From: RPQJ01 sp963700045 | GTDB taxonomy: Bacteria; Pseudomonadota; Gammaproteobacteria; Steroidobacterales; Steroidobacteraceae | Length of the DNA: 64,000 nt | NCBI GenBank assembly: GCA_963700045.1 | Contig: CAVOWK010000032.1 | Coordinates: 186,001 to 250,000 of the forward strand | Direction of reading: 5' to 3' | In this document: positions 9,260-19,250 of the stretch, one piece after another | Numbering within the stretch: position 1 is the stretch's first letter | How the letters are laid out: every line of letters starts with the position of its first letter | Made by a program: the position numbers and the translations under genes | The notes under the pieces: generated by a model | Told to the model about the DNA's origin: nothing | Database searches by the model: none | The model's input: the letters and a program-made list of their open reading frames with translations, nothing else

Positions 9260-10018
9260 TCAGGGTGCGCTCGTCGGCAGGCCGCGGCGGGCCTCGACCA
9301 TGAGGCGCCGCATTTCGCACACGGCGGGTGCCAGGCCGTCGAACAAGGCGCGCGCGATGATCGCGTGGCCGATGTTCAGCTCGACGATCTCCGCGATCGC
9401 CGCGACGGGCTGCACGTTGTGATAATGCAGGCCGTGGCCGGCGTGCACCGTCAGGCCGACCTGCGACCCATGGCGCGCGCCGTGGACCAGTCGCATCAAT
9501 TCCTTCGCCTGGCGTTCGCCGATTGCGTCGGCATACGCGCCCGTGTGCAGTTCGACGACCGGCGCGCCGATCTCGCGCGCAGCCTCGATCTGCTGCGGAT
9601 CCGGGTCAATGAACATCGAGACGCGGATGCCGCATTCACGCAGGGCGGCACAGCATTCCTTGAGTCGTGCCTTCTGCCCGGCCACGTCGAGACCGCCCTC
9701 GGTGGTGACCTCGGTACGTTTCTCCGGCACCAGGCACACGTCCTGCGGCCGCACCTGGCGCGCGAGGGCGATCATCTCGTCGGTGGCCGCCATTTCGAGG
9801 TTCATGCGCGTCTGCAACGTGGACCGGAAACGGTGCACGTCGTGGTCCTGGATATGGCGACGATCCTCGCGCAAGTGCAGCGTGATGCTGTCCGCGCCGG
9901 ACTGCTCGGCGACGAGCGCCGCGAGCAGCGGATCGGGATACGGCGCACGACGCGCCTGCCGCAGCGTCGCGACGTGGTCGATATTGACGCCGAGCTTGAT
10001 CGGGTGGGTCAGCTGCAA
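9260..10018 (-). CDS. pdxJ: Pyridoxine 5'-phosphate synthase
   Basis: PdxJ condenses deoxyxylulose 5-phosphate with 3-amino-1-hydroxyacetone phosphate, the last ring-forming step of vitamin B6 synthesis. The family N-terminus KLGVNIDHVATLRQARR is clear, followed by VPEKRTEVTTEGG and a C-terminal GHGLHYHNV. I choose TTG 10018 as start: a GGAGG lies 8 bases before it and it is 4 bases after the recO stop, giving 252 residues. The upstream ATG at 10177 would add 53 residues made of recO read out of frame. Confidence 0.94.
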   Translation of the reverse strand: MQLTHPIKLGVNIDHVATLRQARRAPYPDPLLAALVAEQSGADSITLHLREDRRHIQDHDVHRFRSTLQTRMNLEMAATDEMIALARQVRPQDVCLVPEKRTEVTTEGGLDVAGQKARLKECCAALRECGIRVSMFIDPDPQQIEAAREIGAPVVELHTGAYADAIGERQAKELMRLVHGARHGSQVGLTVHAGHGLHYHNVQPVAAIAEIVELNIGHAIIARALFDGLAPAVCEMRRLMVEARRGLPTSAP

Positions 10019-10022
10019 AGGA

Positions 10023-10772
10023 TCAACCTCCGTCCGCCTTGCCTGCATGCGCGCGCATTTCGCGGGCCACGTCGCGTGTCCGCAATGGCCGGCCGTCGAG
10101 CAGCCGGTCGAGCGCCGCCCGCAACAACCGGCGGGCATCCGCGAGGCTGCGCGTGTCGTCGAGCTCCTCGCGCGCAAGCGAGAGCAGCGACGCGCCGCAA
10201 AATATCAGGGTTCCCTCCGCCACTCCATCGACCGGCTCCGCGCCGCCCTCGATGCCGTACCGATAGCTGCGCGCCGGCGCGAGCGGCTCGCCGCTCGTGG
10301 CTTCATGCTCGAGGTTGAGACCCCAGCCGAGTTCGTCGAGCAGCCGCTTCTCGAACAGGCGCAATGCCCGCCCGGGATCGTGATCGGGCGCGTAGAGGCG
10401 CTCAATCAGGATCGCGTAGGCGTCGAACAGGGCGGGATGCGGGTCGTTCCGTTGCAGCAGCTTCAGCAGCAGCTCGTTCGCGTAGAAACCGCTCATCAGG
10501 CGATCGCCCGCCAGCGTCGCCGGTGGCCGCACGCGTTCGGCCGACGTCAGGTGCCCTGCTTCACCGCGGCCGCTCCAGGACACCAGCGATTCCGTGAACG
10601 GCTGCAGCGCACCGCCCGTAGCCGTCGAGCCCGACTGTCGCGAGGCCCGGGAGAACACCGAGACCCGGCCGTGCGTGCGCGTCATGAGCTCGAGGATACG
10701 GCTGGTGTCGCGCCACGGATAATGGTGCAGCAGGAAGGCGGGTTCGAGGTTGACCCGCCGGACGCCAGTCAT
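10023..10772 (-). CDS. recO: DNA repair protein RecO
   Basis: RecO works with RecR to load RecA onto SSB-covered gaps in the RecF pathway. The 249-residue product starts with an OB fold (AFLLHHYPWRDTSRILELMTR), and continues with the helical C-terminal domain. Its ATG overlaps the era stop codon (ATGA), the normal rnc-era-recO arrangement. It lacks the zinc-binding cysteines seen in some bacterial RecO, as expected for gammaproteobacteria. Confidence 0.93.
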   Translation of the reverse strand: MTGVRRVNLEPAFLLHHYPWRDTSRILELMTRTHGRVSVFSRASRQSGSTATGGALQPFTESLVSWSGRGEAGHLTSAERVRPPATLAGDRLMSGFYANELLLKLLQRNDPHPALFDAYAILIERLYAPDHDPGRALRLFEKRLLDELGWGLNLEHEATSGEPLAPARSYRYGIEGGAEPVDGVAEGTLIFCGASLLSLAREELDDTRSLADARRLLRAALDRLLDGRPLRTRDVAREMRAHAGKADGG

Positions 10773-11704
10773 GATTCGTATCCGAACTTGCGCATCGCGT
10801 TCTCGTCGTCCGACCAGCCTTCCTTGACCTTGACCCAGAGCTCGAGGTGCACGGGCTGGTTGAAGTGTCGGTTGAGGTCGAGCCGCGACTGGCGCCCGAC
10901 TTCCTTCAGCAGTGAACCGCCCTTGCCGATCACGATGGCCTTCTGACCCGCACGCTCGACCCAGATCACGGCCTGCACCACGAGCTTGCCGGGTTCGTCC
11001 TCGGACGGGCCGATGCCCTCGATCTCCACGACGAGCCCGTACGGCAGCTCTTCCTGCAGACGCAGCATCAGCTTCTCGCGGATGAGTTCCGCGGCCATGA
11101 AGTGATCCGGCGAATCCGTGACCTGCTCTTCCGGGAAGATGCGCGGCTGCTCGGGCAGGTATTTCGCGATCACCTCGGGCAGTTTCTCCAGCGTCGTCTT
11201 GCGCGTGGCCGAGATCGGCACCACTTCGGCAAAATCGGCTTTCTGCGTGAGGTCCTGGATGAAGGGCAGCAGCCTTTCCTTCGGGTGCGCGCGATCGACC
11301 TTGTTGATCAGCAGCACGATCGGCAGGCCCACCTGCTTCAGTTCGTCGAGCACCCGTTCGTCTTCGTCGGTCCAGCGCAGCGCCTCGACCACGAACAGGT
11401 TCACGTCGACGTCCGACAGCGACGAGATCGCGGTGCGGTTCATGTACCGGTTCATCGCGCGCGTCTGCTTCGTGTGGATACCGGGCAGGTCGACGAACGC
11501 GATCTGCATCCCGGGCTTGTTCAGCACACCGTGAATACGCGTGCGCGTCGTCTGCGGCTTCGGGCTGACGATGCTGACCTTCTGCCCGACCAGGGCGTTC
11601 AGCAGCGTGGACTTGCCGACGTTCGGCCGGCCGGCGAGCGCGGCAAAGCCGCAGCGAACCGCCGGCTCCGCGCTCGTGGGAGGAATGAGCGAATCGTCCG
11701 TCAT
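10769..11704 (-). CDS. era: GTPase Era
   Basis: Era is an essential GTPase that binds 16S rRNA and helps 30S maturation. The 311-residue product has P-loop GRPNVGKST at 25-33, the DLPGIHTK switch region near 77, NKVD for guanine recognition, and a C-terminal KH domain (MAAELIREKLMLRLQEELPYG onward, given here as two parts of one region). The ATG at 11704 overlaps the rnc stop as ATGA. A longer in-frame opening to 11836 is rnc read out of frame. Confidence 0.96.
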   Translation of the reverse strand: MTDDSLIPPTSAEPAVRCGFAALAGRPNVGKSTLLNALVGQKVSIVSPKPQTTRTRIHGVLNKPGMQIAFVDLPGIHTKQTRAMNRYMNRTAISSLSDVDVNLFVVEALRWTDEDERVLDELKQVGLPIVLLINKVDRAHPKERLLPFIQDLTQKADFAEVVPISATRKTTLEKLPEVIAKYLPEQPRIFPEEQVTDSPDHFMAAELIREKLMLRLQEELPYGLVVEIEGIGPSEDEPGKLVVQAVIWVERAGQKAIVIGKGGSLLKEVGRQSRLDLNRHFNQPVHLELWVKVKEGWSDDENAMRKFGYES

Positions 11705-12390
11705 GATTTCTCCTGCGCGCGGCCCATGGCCTCCAGCACGCCTTGTGCAGCTTCCTGTTCGGCGCGGCGCCGGCTCGAGCCCTTGCCCGTCGCCCGCAAC
11801 GCGAGATCGGCAGCCGCGCAACTCACGACGAACCACTGTTCGTGCGGTTCGCCGCCGACCTCTTCCAGCGTGTACTTTGGCAGCGCGAAACCGTGCGACT
11901 GCAGTTCCTCCTGCAATCGCGTCTTGGGATCCTTGAGAGTCTCGGCCGAGGGCAGTTCACGCAGGCGCTCGCCAAGCAGCCGGTGCACCACTTCACGGGC
12001 GGCCTCGATGCCGCCGTCGAGGTAGATCGCGCCGAAAATCGCCTCGAGGCTGTCCGCCAGGATGGAATCGCGACGGAAGCCGCCCGACTTCAGTTCGCCG
12101 CTGCCGAGTCGCAACTGGTCGCCGAGGTCGAGTTCGCTGCCGATGGCCGCGAGCGTCGTGCTGCTCACGAGCGCGGCGCGGAACCGGCTGAGGTCGCCTT
12201 CGGGGGCATCCGGGAACGTGCGGAACGCGAGCAGCGCGATCGCGAAGTTGAGGACCGAGTCGCCGAGGAATTCGAGACGCTCGTAGTTCGTGCGGCTGGC
12301 GCTGCGATGGGTCAGCGCTGCCGCGAGCAGCCCGGGATCACGAAAGCGATACCCAAGCCGCCGTGCGGACCATTCATCGGCGTGCAGCAA
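11701..12390 (-). CDS. rnc: Ribonuclease III
   Basis: RNase III cuts double-stranded RNA in rRNA processing and mRNA control. The catalytic domain carries the signature NYERLEFLGDSVL at 35-47, and a second acidic cluster in DSLEAIFGAIYLDGG. The C-terminal dsRNA-binding domain starts near residue 155 (DPKTRLQEELQSHG). The length of 229 residues is typical. It is 9 bases after the DUF4845 gene and is coupled to era. Confidence 0.96.
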   Translation of the reverse strand: MLHADEWSARRLGYRFRDPGLLAAALTHRSASRTNYERLEFLGDSVLNFAIALLAFRTFPDAPEGDLSRFRAALVSSTTLAAIGSELDLGDQLRLGSGELKSGGFRRDSILADSLEAIFGAIYLDGGIEAAREVVHRLLGERLRELPSAETLKDPKTRLQEELQSHGFALPKYTLEEVGGEPHEQWFVVSCAAADLALRATGKGSSRRRAEQEAAQGVLEAMGRAQEKS

Positions 12391-12399
12391 AGCCCGCCG

Positions 12400-12765
12400 T
12401 CACTGTGGGATGGAGACCGTCTTGTCGAACTTGACCAGCAGGTACACGTTCGCGACGAACGGCTGCTCGGCCTCGTACGACGCGATCATGTCGTAGCCTT
12501 CGGCGGTCTTGTCGATCTCGATCTCCTTCCAGCCGATGCTGCTGATGTCCTCGACGTCCCAGCGGCGCTCGAGCGAGCGGCGGATCAGCGCCGGGTTGGT
12601 GTCGATGGCGGCGTGTTCGTCACGCACCTGCTCGAGCGAGCGAGCGACCTTGGTGTACTCGAGGTACACCGGCACGAGCCGGATGCCGCCGTACAGCGCC
12701 GTGCCGAGGATCAGCAGGATGATGACGATGCCGAGAAACGTCGCGCCGCGCTCACGTGGTCTCAT
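12400..12765 (-). CDS. DUF4845 membrane-anchored protein
   Basis: The 121-residue protein has a single transmembrane segment at about residues 8-28 (GATFLGIVIILLILGTALYG), so most of it is probably outside the cytoplasm. The start at 12765 has GGGAG 7 bases upstream. The lepB-DUF4845-rnc position is common in gammaproteobacteria, where this short protein is widespread but uncharacterised. Its pseudopilin-like N-terminus (MRPRERGATFLG) resembles a TadE/type IV pilin leader only loosely. Function unknown. Confidence 0.85.
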   Translation of the reverse strand: MRPRERGATFLGIVIILLILGTALYGGIRLVPVYLEYTKVARSLEQVRDEHAAIDTNPALIRRSLERRWDVEDISSIGWKEIEIDKTAEGYDMIASYEAEQPFVANVYLLVKFDKTVSIPQ

Positions 12766-12785
12766 CACAGGTCTCCCTTTCGAGT

Positions 12786-13571
12786 TCAATGAATGGCCTT
12801 GCCGATACGCTCCCACAGGGGTGCGTTCGGCAACTTCCAGTTCAGCCAGATGCGGACGGCCCTGCCGACCACGTTGCCGGCCGGCACATAGCCGACTTCC
12901 GGGAACCGGCTGTCGCGGCTGTTGTCCCGGTTGTCGCCCATGAAGAAAAAATGACCCGCCGGCACCACGTCGTCGAAATCGACCGAGGGCCGGTCGCCGA
13001 TGTAGAGCGTACGGTGCTCGGCGGTACCCAGGCGTTCGATGCCGATCTGCGCCCGGGGCGTGCTGCCGTACGGCTCGGAGTAGCCGTCGAGCGTCACGTC
13101 CTGCAACGTGTCGTTGATCCACACCCGCTTGTCGCGCACGACCACGTGATCGCCCGGCAGGCCGACCAGCCGCTTGATGTAGTTGGTTGCCGGATCCGAC
13201 GGCAGGCGGAACACCACGACGTCGCCACGGGCCGGCTCTCCCAGCGGCACGATCTCGGTGTTGAGCACCGGCAGGCGCAGGCCATACGTGAATTTATTGA
13301 CGAAAATGAAGTCGCCGTCGAGCAGCGTCGGCATCATCGAATCGGACGGGATGCGGAACGGCTCGTAGAGGAACGAACGGATCACCAGCACGAGCAGGAT
13401 GATCGGGAAGAACGACCGCGCATACTCGACCAGGATCGGTTCGGGCGGGCCGTCGGCGGCGCTGCCTGTCCGCCGCTGGCGTCGTGGGCGGAACATGCGG
13501 GCGTCGACCAGCCAGACCAGCCCGGTGATCAGCGCAGCAAGGACCAGGAAAAAGGAAAAGTCGAAGACCAA
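12786..13571 (-). CDS. lepB: Signal peptidase I
   Basis: LepB cleaves signal peptides of exported proteins at the periplasmic face of the inner membrane. Two N-terminal membrane segments lie at about residues 5-23 and 52-68. The catalytic serine is S78 in IPSDSMMPTL and the general base lysine is K133 in YIKRLVGLPGD; the GDNRDNSRDSR box follows. The 261-residue length is normal. It lies 87 bases downstream of lepA on the same strand. Confidence 0.96.
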   Translation of the reverse strand: MVFDFSFFLVLAALITGLVWLVDARMFRPRRQRRTGSAADGPPEPILVEYARSFFPIILLVLVIRSFLYEPFRIPSDSMMPTLLDGDFIFVNKFTYGLRLPVLNTEIVPLGEPARGDVVVFRLPSDPATNYIKRLVGLPGDHVVVRDKRVWINDTLQDVTLDGYSEPYGSTPRAQIGIERLGTAEHRTLYIGDRPSVDFDDVVPAGHFFFMGDNRDNSRDSRFPEVGYVPAGNVVGRAVRIWLNWKLPNAPLWERIGKAIH

Positions 13572-13658
13572 GCGGCACCTCTTGGAACGGGCGAAGTATT
13601 GGTTAATTATCTCGCGGAATCAATGCTTTGCGTCACATTGCGCGAGCGGGAGTGAAAA

Positions 13659-15455
<1,797 letters not shown>

Positions 15456-15509
15456 CGGGGCCCAGGTCGTCCGGCGCAACCCGGGGTTCGGGCGCGTCAA
15501 AACCGGTGA

Positions 15510-15749
15510 TTATAGCCCGAGGGCCGCAGCGACCTTGTCACGATCGTACCGGCCTTCGCAGGCCACGTGACCGCCGACCGTGAGCACCGGGACGCGCAGC
15601 CCGAACTTCATGGCCAGCGCTGCTTCGGCATCGACGTCGTGCGTGGCGAGAATGCCCAGCAGGCCGGGGTGGTCTAGCGAAAAATCGAGCAGGAACTCGT
15701 CACAGAGGTGACAACCGTCGCGGACGTACAATGCGAGCGCGGTGTTCAT
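15510..15749 (-). CDS. Glutaredoxin-like thiol-disulfide protein
   Basis: This 79-residue thioredoxin-fold protein has a CxxC motif (C13-H-L-C16) after a first beta strand, and a cis-proline region RVPVLTVGG near residues 52-60. It belongs to the short DUF836/glutaredoxin-like family. The ATG at 15749 overlaps the rseC stop as ATGA. It sits between rseC and lepA, a place often held by the protease gene mucD in relatives. An electron-donor role linked to RseC's cysteine cluster is possible but only inferred from position. Confidence 0.85.
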   Translation of the reverse strand: MNTALALYVRDGCHLCDEFLLDFSLDHPGLLGILATHDVDAEAALAMKFGLRVPVLTVGGHVACEGRYDRDKVAAALGL

Positions 15750-16192
15750 GGCTGGCCGGGCAAGGTGGCATCGCCGACTCCTAACCATTGCCAGCGCACC
15801 GGCACCCCTGCCCGCGTCCATCGCCAGGCCATGAACCCACCGGCTAACAGCCCGAGCAGCGCCCCCAGCAACGGGGTGACTCCTTGCTCCCAGCCTGCGA
15901 CCCGGAGCAAGGCCGGGCCGGCCAGCAACCCGGCCAGGGGCGGCAGGTACAGACGGCAGGCAGCCCGCAACAGCCTGGCATCGTCGATTCGCACTTCGAG
16001 CCGGTCGCCCGCTGCAAGCGTTCGCGTGCCCTGTTGCGCGTCGATCTCGAGCCGGCGAGGCTGGTGCGACCGTTGCCAGCCACAGCCGCGCCCGGCCCCA
16101 CAGGTGCCGCAGGCTGGGTGATTCGAGACGCCACATTCGACGCTGGCCCGGCCAGCCTCGACCCGGGTAACGACGCCGGTGACCAGCCCCAT
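15746..16192 (-). CDS. rseC: SoxR-reducing / sigma-E regulatory protein RseC
   Basis: RseC is an inner-membrane protein of the rpoE operon; in Escherichia coli it takes part in SoxR reduction. The 148-residue product has an N-terminal region with a cysteine cluster (VECGVSNHPACGTCGAGRGC) and two membrane segments near residues 75-95 and 102-122. The start at ATG 16192, 4 bases after the rseB stop, matches the usual family N-terminus; ATG 16222 would add 10 residues. It overlaps the downstream glutaredoxin-like gene by 4 bases. Confidence 0.88.
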   Translation of the reverse strand: MGLVTGVVTRVEAGRASVECGVSNHPACGTCGAGRGCGWQRSHQPRRLEIDAQQGTRTLAAGDRLEVRIDDARLLRAACRLYLPPLAGLLAGPALLRVAGWEQGVTPLLGALLGLLAGGFMAWRWTRAGVPVRWQWLGVGDATLPGQP

Positions 16193-16196
16193 GGGC

Positions 16197-17219
16197 TCAG
16201 CGGGCAGACCCGGCCGGAGCATCGGCTGGGACTTCAGATTCCTGGACGGGCACGACCGAGTTGGCGATTTCGCGGACGGTGGCCGCAGGCACTTCCCCGA
16301 TCGCGGTGACCACTCGTCCGTGCACGCTCGTCGAATAGGCGTTGGCCGACCCCATGCTCGAGGTTTCGGGTGGACGCGGACCCGCCTGTGCGCCGGGCTC
16401 GACGAAAACGGAGATGGCGGCGATGCCGTCCGAAAAGATCAGGTGCTGGGCCGGTATCGGCGAACCGGGGATCGGCTGCAGCCGGCTGGCCACGAGTCGG
16501 AACCCCGGCGGCAGGCGCAACGGCCGCCACCCGCCTTTGCTCGGCAGCTGGGGCATGGCTGCGAGCTTGCGGTCGGTGCGCACCCACTGGAAGCCGGTGG
16601 CGTCGACGGTCGGCTCGATGTCGTGGGCCGGAATCTTGTCCTTCATCTGCAGCTGCGTGAAGCGAATGACCTCGATCGGGTTGCCGATGCCATTGGTCAC
16701 GACCGACTGCAGGGGCATGGCCGTCTCCTCGTCGAGCCAGAGGCGGTAGCCGTAGCGGTAGATGTCCTTGGGCCGTACGTCGATGACGCGGACCTCGCGG
16801 CCCAGCAGGCGGCTGCCTTTCGGGCCGACGGCAAGCTGGTAGTTGCGATCGAGTGCGGGGCCCGGGGTAGGCAGTGACTTGAGCAACGAGCCGTCGTCGC
16901 CGCGCGGCTCCACGATCACGACACGGCGGTCCGGCAGGTAAGCGTGGACCTCCTCGCGCGTGCGCACGATTTCACGGCCACTGCCGTCCAGCGACACGAG
17001 GCGCTCGAGGCTCTTGCCCTCGTCAAACCGGTGCACGATGCGCATCGTCTCGGCCTGGCGTCCGGTCGAATGCGTGAACAGGCCGTCGTAGTTGCGTGTG
17101 GCGAGCGATTCCGACATGCGCTCGATCCAGGCCCGAGCGTCGTCTTCAGCGCGCGCCGAGAACGTCAGCAGGCAGGCAACGACGCAAACCGCGGCTCGCC
17201 TCATCGCGTATCGACTCAT
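16197..17219 (-). CDS. rseB: Sigma-E regulatory protein RseB
   Basis: RseB (MucB) binds the periplasmic part of RseA and shields it from DegS cleavage; it also senses lipoproteins or LPS. The 340-residue product has a signal peptide (MRRAAVCVVACLLTFSARA) and the mature start EDDARAWIERMSESL. The large N-terminal lipid-binding-like domain is followed by a smaller C-terminal domain. It sits 2 bases after rseA. Homologous to mucB of Pseudomonas. Confidence 0.94.
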   Translation of the reverse strand: MSRYAMRRAAVCVVACLLTFSARAEDDARAWIERMSESLATRNYDGLFTHSTGRQAETMRIVHRFDEGKSLERLVSLDGSGREIVRTREEVHAYLPDRRVVIVEPRGDDGSLLKSLPTPGPALDRNYQLAVGPKGSRLLGREVRVIDVRPKDIYRYGYRLWLDEETAMPLQSVVTNGIGNPIEVIRFTQLQMKDKIPAHDIEPTVDATGFQWVRTDRKLAAMPQLPSKGGWRPLRLPPGFRLVASRLQPIPGSPIPAQHLIFSDGIAAISVFVEPGAQAGPRPPETSSMGSANAYSTSVHGRVVTAIGEVPAATVREIANSVVPVQESEVPADAPAGSAR

Positions 17220-17221
17220 CG

Positions 17222-17797
17222 CTAGGGAGCCTCTCCCATCTCGTACGAGACGCGCGCGATGCCCGGATCGGCGGCGAGGAGGCTCGAGAGCACGTTGCGC
17301 CGGACCATCGGCGTCGAGAACTGGCTGTGCGCGACCATGTAGCCCGCGAGGCGCTGGCTCTGCGCCGGCGTCGGGCTCGCCGACATGGCGACCGTATTGG
17401 CTGGCGTGACGTCAAGCTGGGCAACGGGCGTTACGTCAGGTCGGAACAGCAGCACTGCGGAGACAGCCGCGCTGGCCGCAAGAGCCGTACGCACCATCGG
17501 TCGCTTCCAGAGCGCGACGTGCCGCGGCACCTGGACCGTGGCTCCCGGGCGTGCCGTGGAGGTCTTCTCGACCAGGACCGGGGCCTCGTCGATGGCGGCG
17601 CTGACGCATGCCGCGAACGCTGGCGAGGCGATCCGACCGCCTGGGGCGCGCAGCGTTTCGCCAATCAGCGCGTAGGAGCCGAACGCGCGACGCAACGCAG
17701 GATCCTTGTCGAGGCGCCGCATGAGCAGGCCCATTTCGTCGCGTGGCAGCTCGCCGTCCAGCAGGGCCGAAAGCTGTTCACGAATCTGGTCGGTCAT
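17222..17797 (-). CDS. rseA: Anti-sigma-E factor RseA
   Basis: RseA (MucA) is the membrane anti-sigma factor that holds RpoE at the inner membrane until DegS and RseP cut it. The cytoplasmic domain MTDQIREQLSALLDGELP has the family start. One membrane segment lies near residues 93-112 (VRTALAASAAVSAVLLF). The periplasmic tail follows. It lies 20 bases downstream of rpoE. RseP, the site-2 protease for this substrate, is encoded at 59482-60849 in the same window. Confidence 0.94.
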   Translation of the reverse strand: MTDQIREQLSALLDGELPRDEMGLLMRRLDKDPALRRAFGSYALIGETLRAPGGRIASPAFAACVSAAIDEAPVLVEKTSTARPGATVQVPRHVALWKRPMVRTALAASAAVSAVLLFRPDVTPVAQLDVTPANTVAMSASPTPAQSQRLAGYMVAHSQFSTPMVRRNVLSSLLAADPGIARVSYEMGEAP

Positions 17798-17817
17798 ATC
17801 GTTTTCGGTTCTTGGTT

Positions 17818-18474
17818 TCAGTCGAGCAGGGGTTGCAGGGCGCGGTCGATGGCTTCACGGGCCCGGAAGATACGCGACCGGACGGTGCCCACCGGGCAGT
17901 CCATTGCCGCCGCGATTTCCTCGTAACTGAGGCCCTCGATTTCGCGCAGCACGATGGCGGTGCGCAGGTCTTCGGGCAGTTGCTCGATCGCCTGGTTGAC
18001 GGTCTGGTGGATCTCCTCGGAGAGCACCGTCGCCTCGGGCGTATCGTCGTGTTTCAGTCGCGCCGCCACGTTGTTCTGCTCGCTTTCCGAGAGTTCCGCT
18101 TCGTAATCAAGGGGCCGGCGCTGGCGCGAGGCGATCGAATTGCGGGCGGTATTGACCGCGATGCGATAGAGCCAGGTATAGAACGCACTGTCGCCCCGGA
18201 ACGACCCCAGGGCCCGGTAAGCCTTCACGAAGGCTTCCTGGGCGACATCCTCGGCTTCCGTCGGATCGCGTAGCAGCCGCGCCACCAGCTTGACGACCTT
18301 GTGTTGGTACTTGAGCACCAGCAGATCGAACGCGCCGCGTTCGTTCTTCTGGGCCCGCCGTACGAGTTCGAGGTCGCTTTGCTCGGTGCCCGCAGGCTGG
18401 CCGGCATCTGCGTCCCCGGGTTCTCGCGACTTCATAGACTCGTCCGACGGGGGAAAGTTCTGCATGGCTTGCAT
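17818..18474 (-). CDS. rpoE: RNA polymerase sigma factor RpoE (sigma-E/AlgU)
   Basis: This extracytoplasmic-function sigma factor directs the envelope-stress response. The 218-residue product has the sigma-2 region (FDLLVLKYQHKVVKLVARL, then DSFRGDSAFYTWLYRIAVN written in this protein as GSFRGDSAFYTWLYRIAVN) and the sigma-4 region (GLSYEEIAAAMDCPVGTVRS) with RIFRAREAID. The N-terminus is about 25 residues longer than in Escherichia coli; M14 is an alternative start. I could not find a clear GGAACTT/TCTGA self-promoter in the short gap to the CptA-like gene. Confidence 0.96.
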   Translation of the reverse strand: MQAMQNFPPSDESMKSREPGDADAGQPAGTEQSDLELVRRAQKNERGAFDLLVLKYQHKVVKLVARLLRDPTEAEDVAQEAFVKAYRALGSFRGDSAFYTWLYRIAVNTARNSIASRQRRPLDYEAELSESEQNNVAARLKHDDTPEATVLSEEIHQTVNQAIEQLPEDLRTAIVLREIEGLSYEEIAAAMDCPVGTVRSRIFRAREAIDRALQPLLD

Positions 18475-18501
18475 GGCTAGGCTAGCGCAACTGCTGCCCG
18501 G

Positions 18502-18945
18502 TCACTGACGAGCTGCGCGCCCGCAGCGGGGTAGAACGACACTCCACCGACGAATCGCCACGGAAGGCACGTCGAACGGCGTCAGCCAGGTGCGGAACCG
18601 CTCGCCAGCCGGGTTGGAAGCCACGACCAGATCGAGGAAAACCGAGGGACCCAGCAATCGCGTGCCGACGCCGAGCGTCGACCGGCAGGGGACCTGCCCC
18701 GCCGTGTGCAGCCAGAGGGAGCCGTCCGCACAGGCCACGAGCCGTCGGCCCGGCTGGCGCGTGGAGCGCATCCAGGACCGCACCTGGGCCGCCAGGATCG
18801 CACCACCCGCCAGCAACGACAGCAGGACGGCGGTCGTGGACCCGTCGGCACGAGCAACGGCCCACGCCAGGAACGCCGTTGCCAGCGACACCAACGCGCC
18901 TGCGGCCAGGTCGGCGGCAGTCACCCGGGGTAGCTCAAGGCTCAA
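18502..18945 (-). CDS. CptA/YgfX-like membrane protein
   Basis: This is a 147-residue protein with two adjacent membrane segments at about residues 12-28 and 34-50, then a soluble region containing DGSLWLHTAGQ and PFDVPSVAIRRWSVVL. Size, topology and position right after sdhE match the YgfX/CptA family, reported in Escherichia coli to affect cytoskeletal proteins. The start is uncertain: TTG 18945 overlaps the end of sdhE, and GTG 18924 is an alternative. The sequence is poorly conserved, so the family call rests largely on context. Confidence 0.65.
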   Translation of the reverse strand: MSLELPRVTAADLAAGALVSLATAFLAWAVARADGSTTAVLLSLLAGGAILAAQVRSWMRSTRQPGRRLVACADGSLWLHTAGQVPCRSTLGVGTRLLGPSVFLDLVVASNPAGERFRTWLTPFDVPSVAIRRWSVVLPRCGRAARQ

Positions 18946-19189
18946 GTCGACGGATGCAGGCGATGATCGCACGCTGGGATTCCTCGGCCGGGGTGGCCCG
19001 ACCCACAAGATACCCCAACAGGTCGGGGTCCTGCAGTTCGACCAACTGGACGAACGCGTCGCGTTCGGTGGGTGACGCCGTCGCCCAGGCCCGGTCGAGG
19101 TACCGGGTCAGCATCACATCGAGTTCCCGCATGCCACGCCGGCAGTGCCAGCGCAGCCGCGCCATGTTGAAGTCGGCAGCGGCGGTCAC
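18935..19189 (-). CDS. sdhE: FAD assembly factor SdhE
   Basis: SdhE (SDHAF2 in mitochondria) helps attach FAD covalently to SdhA. The 84-residue product has the essential RGxxE motif at 18-22 (RRGMRELD), and the aromatic/acidic helices with FVQLVELQDPDLLGYLVG typical of the family. It lies downstream of sdhCDAB on the same strand and overlaps the CptA-like gene. The protein start is MTAAADFN or the internal M9 just before RLRWHCRRG. Confidence 0.93.
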   Translation of the reverse strand: MTAAADFNMARLRWHCRRGMRELDVMLTRYLDRAWATASPTERDAFVQLVELQDPDLLGYLVGRATPAEESQRAIIACIRRLEP

Positions 19190-19194
19190 CTGCC

Positions 19195-19240
19195 CTCACC
19201 CGGCCTGTGGTCGACCTCTCCCGCTGGTGCGGGCGGGGTT
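19195..19240. repeat. REP-like intergenic palindrome
   Basis: The sdhE-sdhB gap contains CCCTCACCCGGCCTGTGGTC followed by CTCTCCCGC-TGGT-GCGGGCGGGG. The CCCGC/GCGGG stem (19220-19233) with the CCCTCACCC lead-in matches a palindrome type often seen between genes in high-GC proteobacteria. A second unit is inside lpxB at 54122-54143. Its role, possibly mRNA stability between sdhB and sdhE, is inferred. Confidence 0.55.
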
Positions 19241-19250
19241 CGAAAGGGCG

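Noticed and set aside
17818..18501. A sigma-E autoregulatory promoter directly before rpoE
   Set aside because: No GGAACTT-type -35 with a suitable -10 was found in the short gap or in the end of the CptA-like gene.
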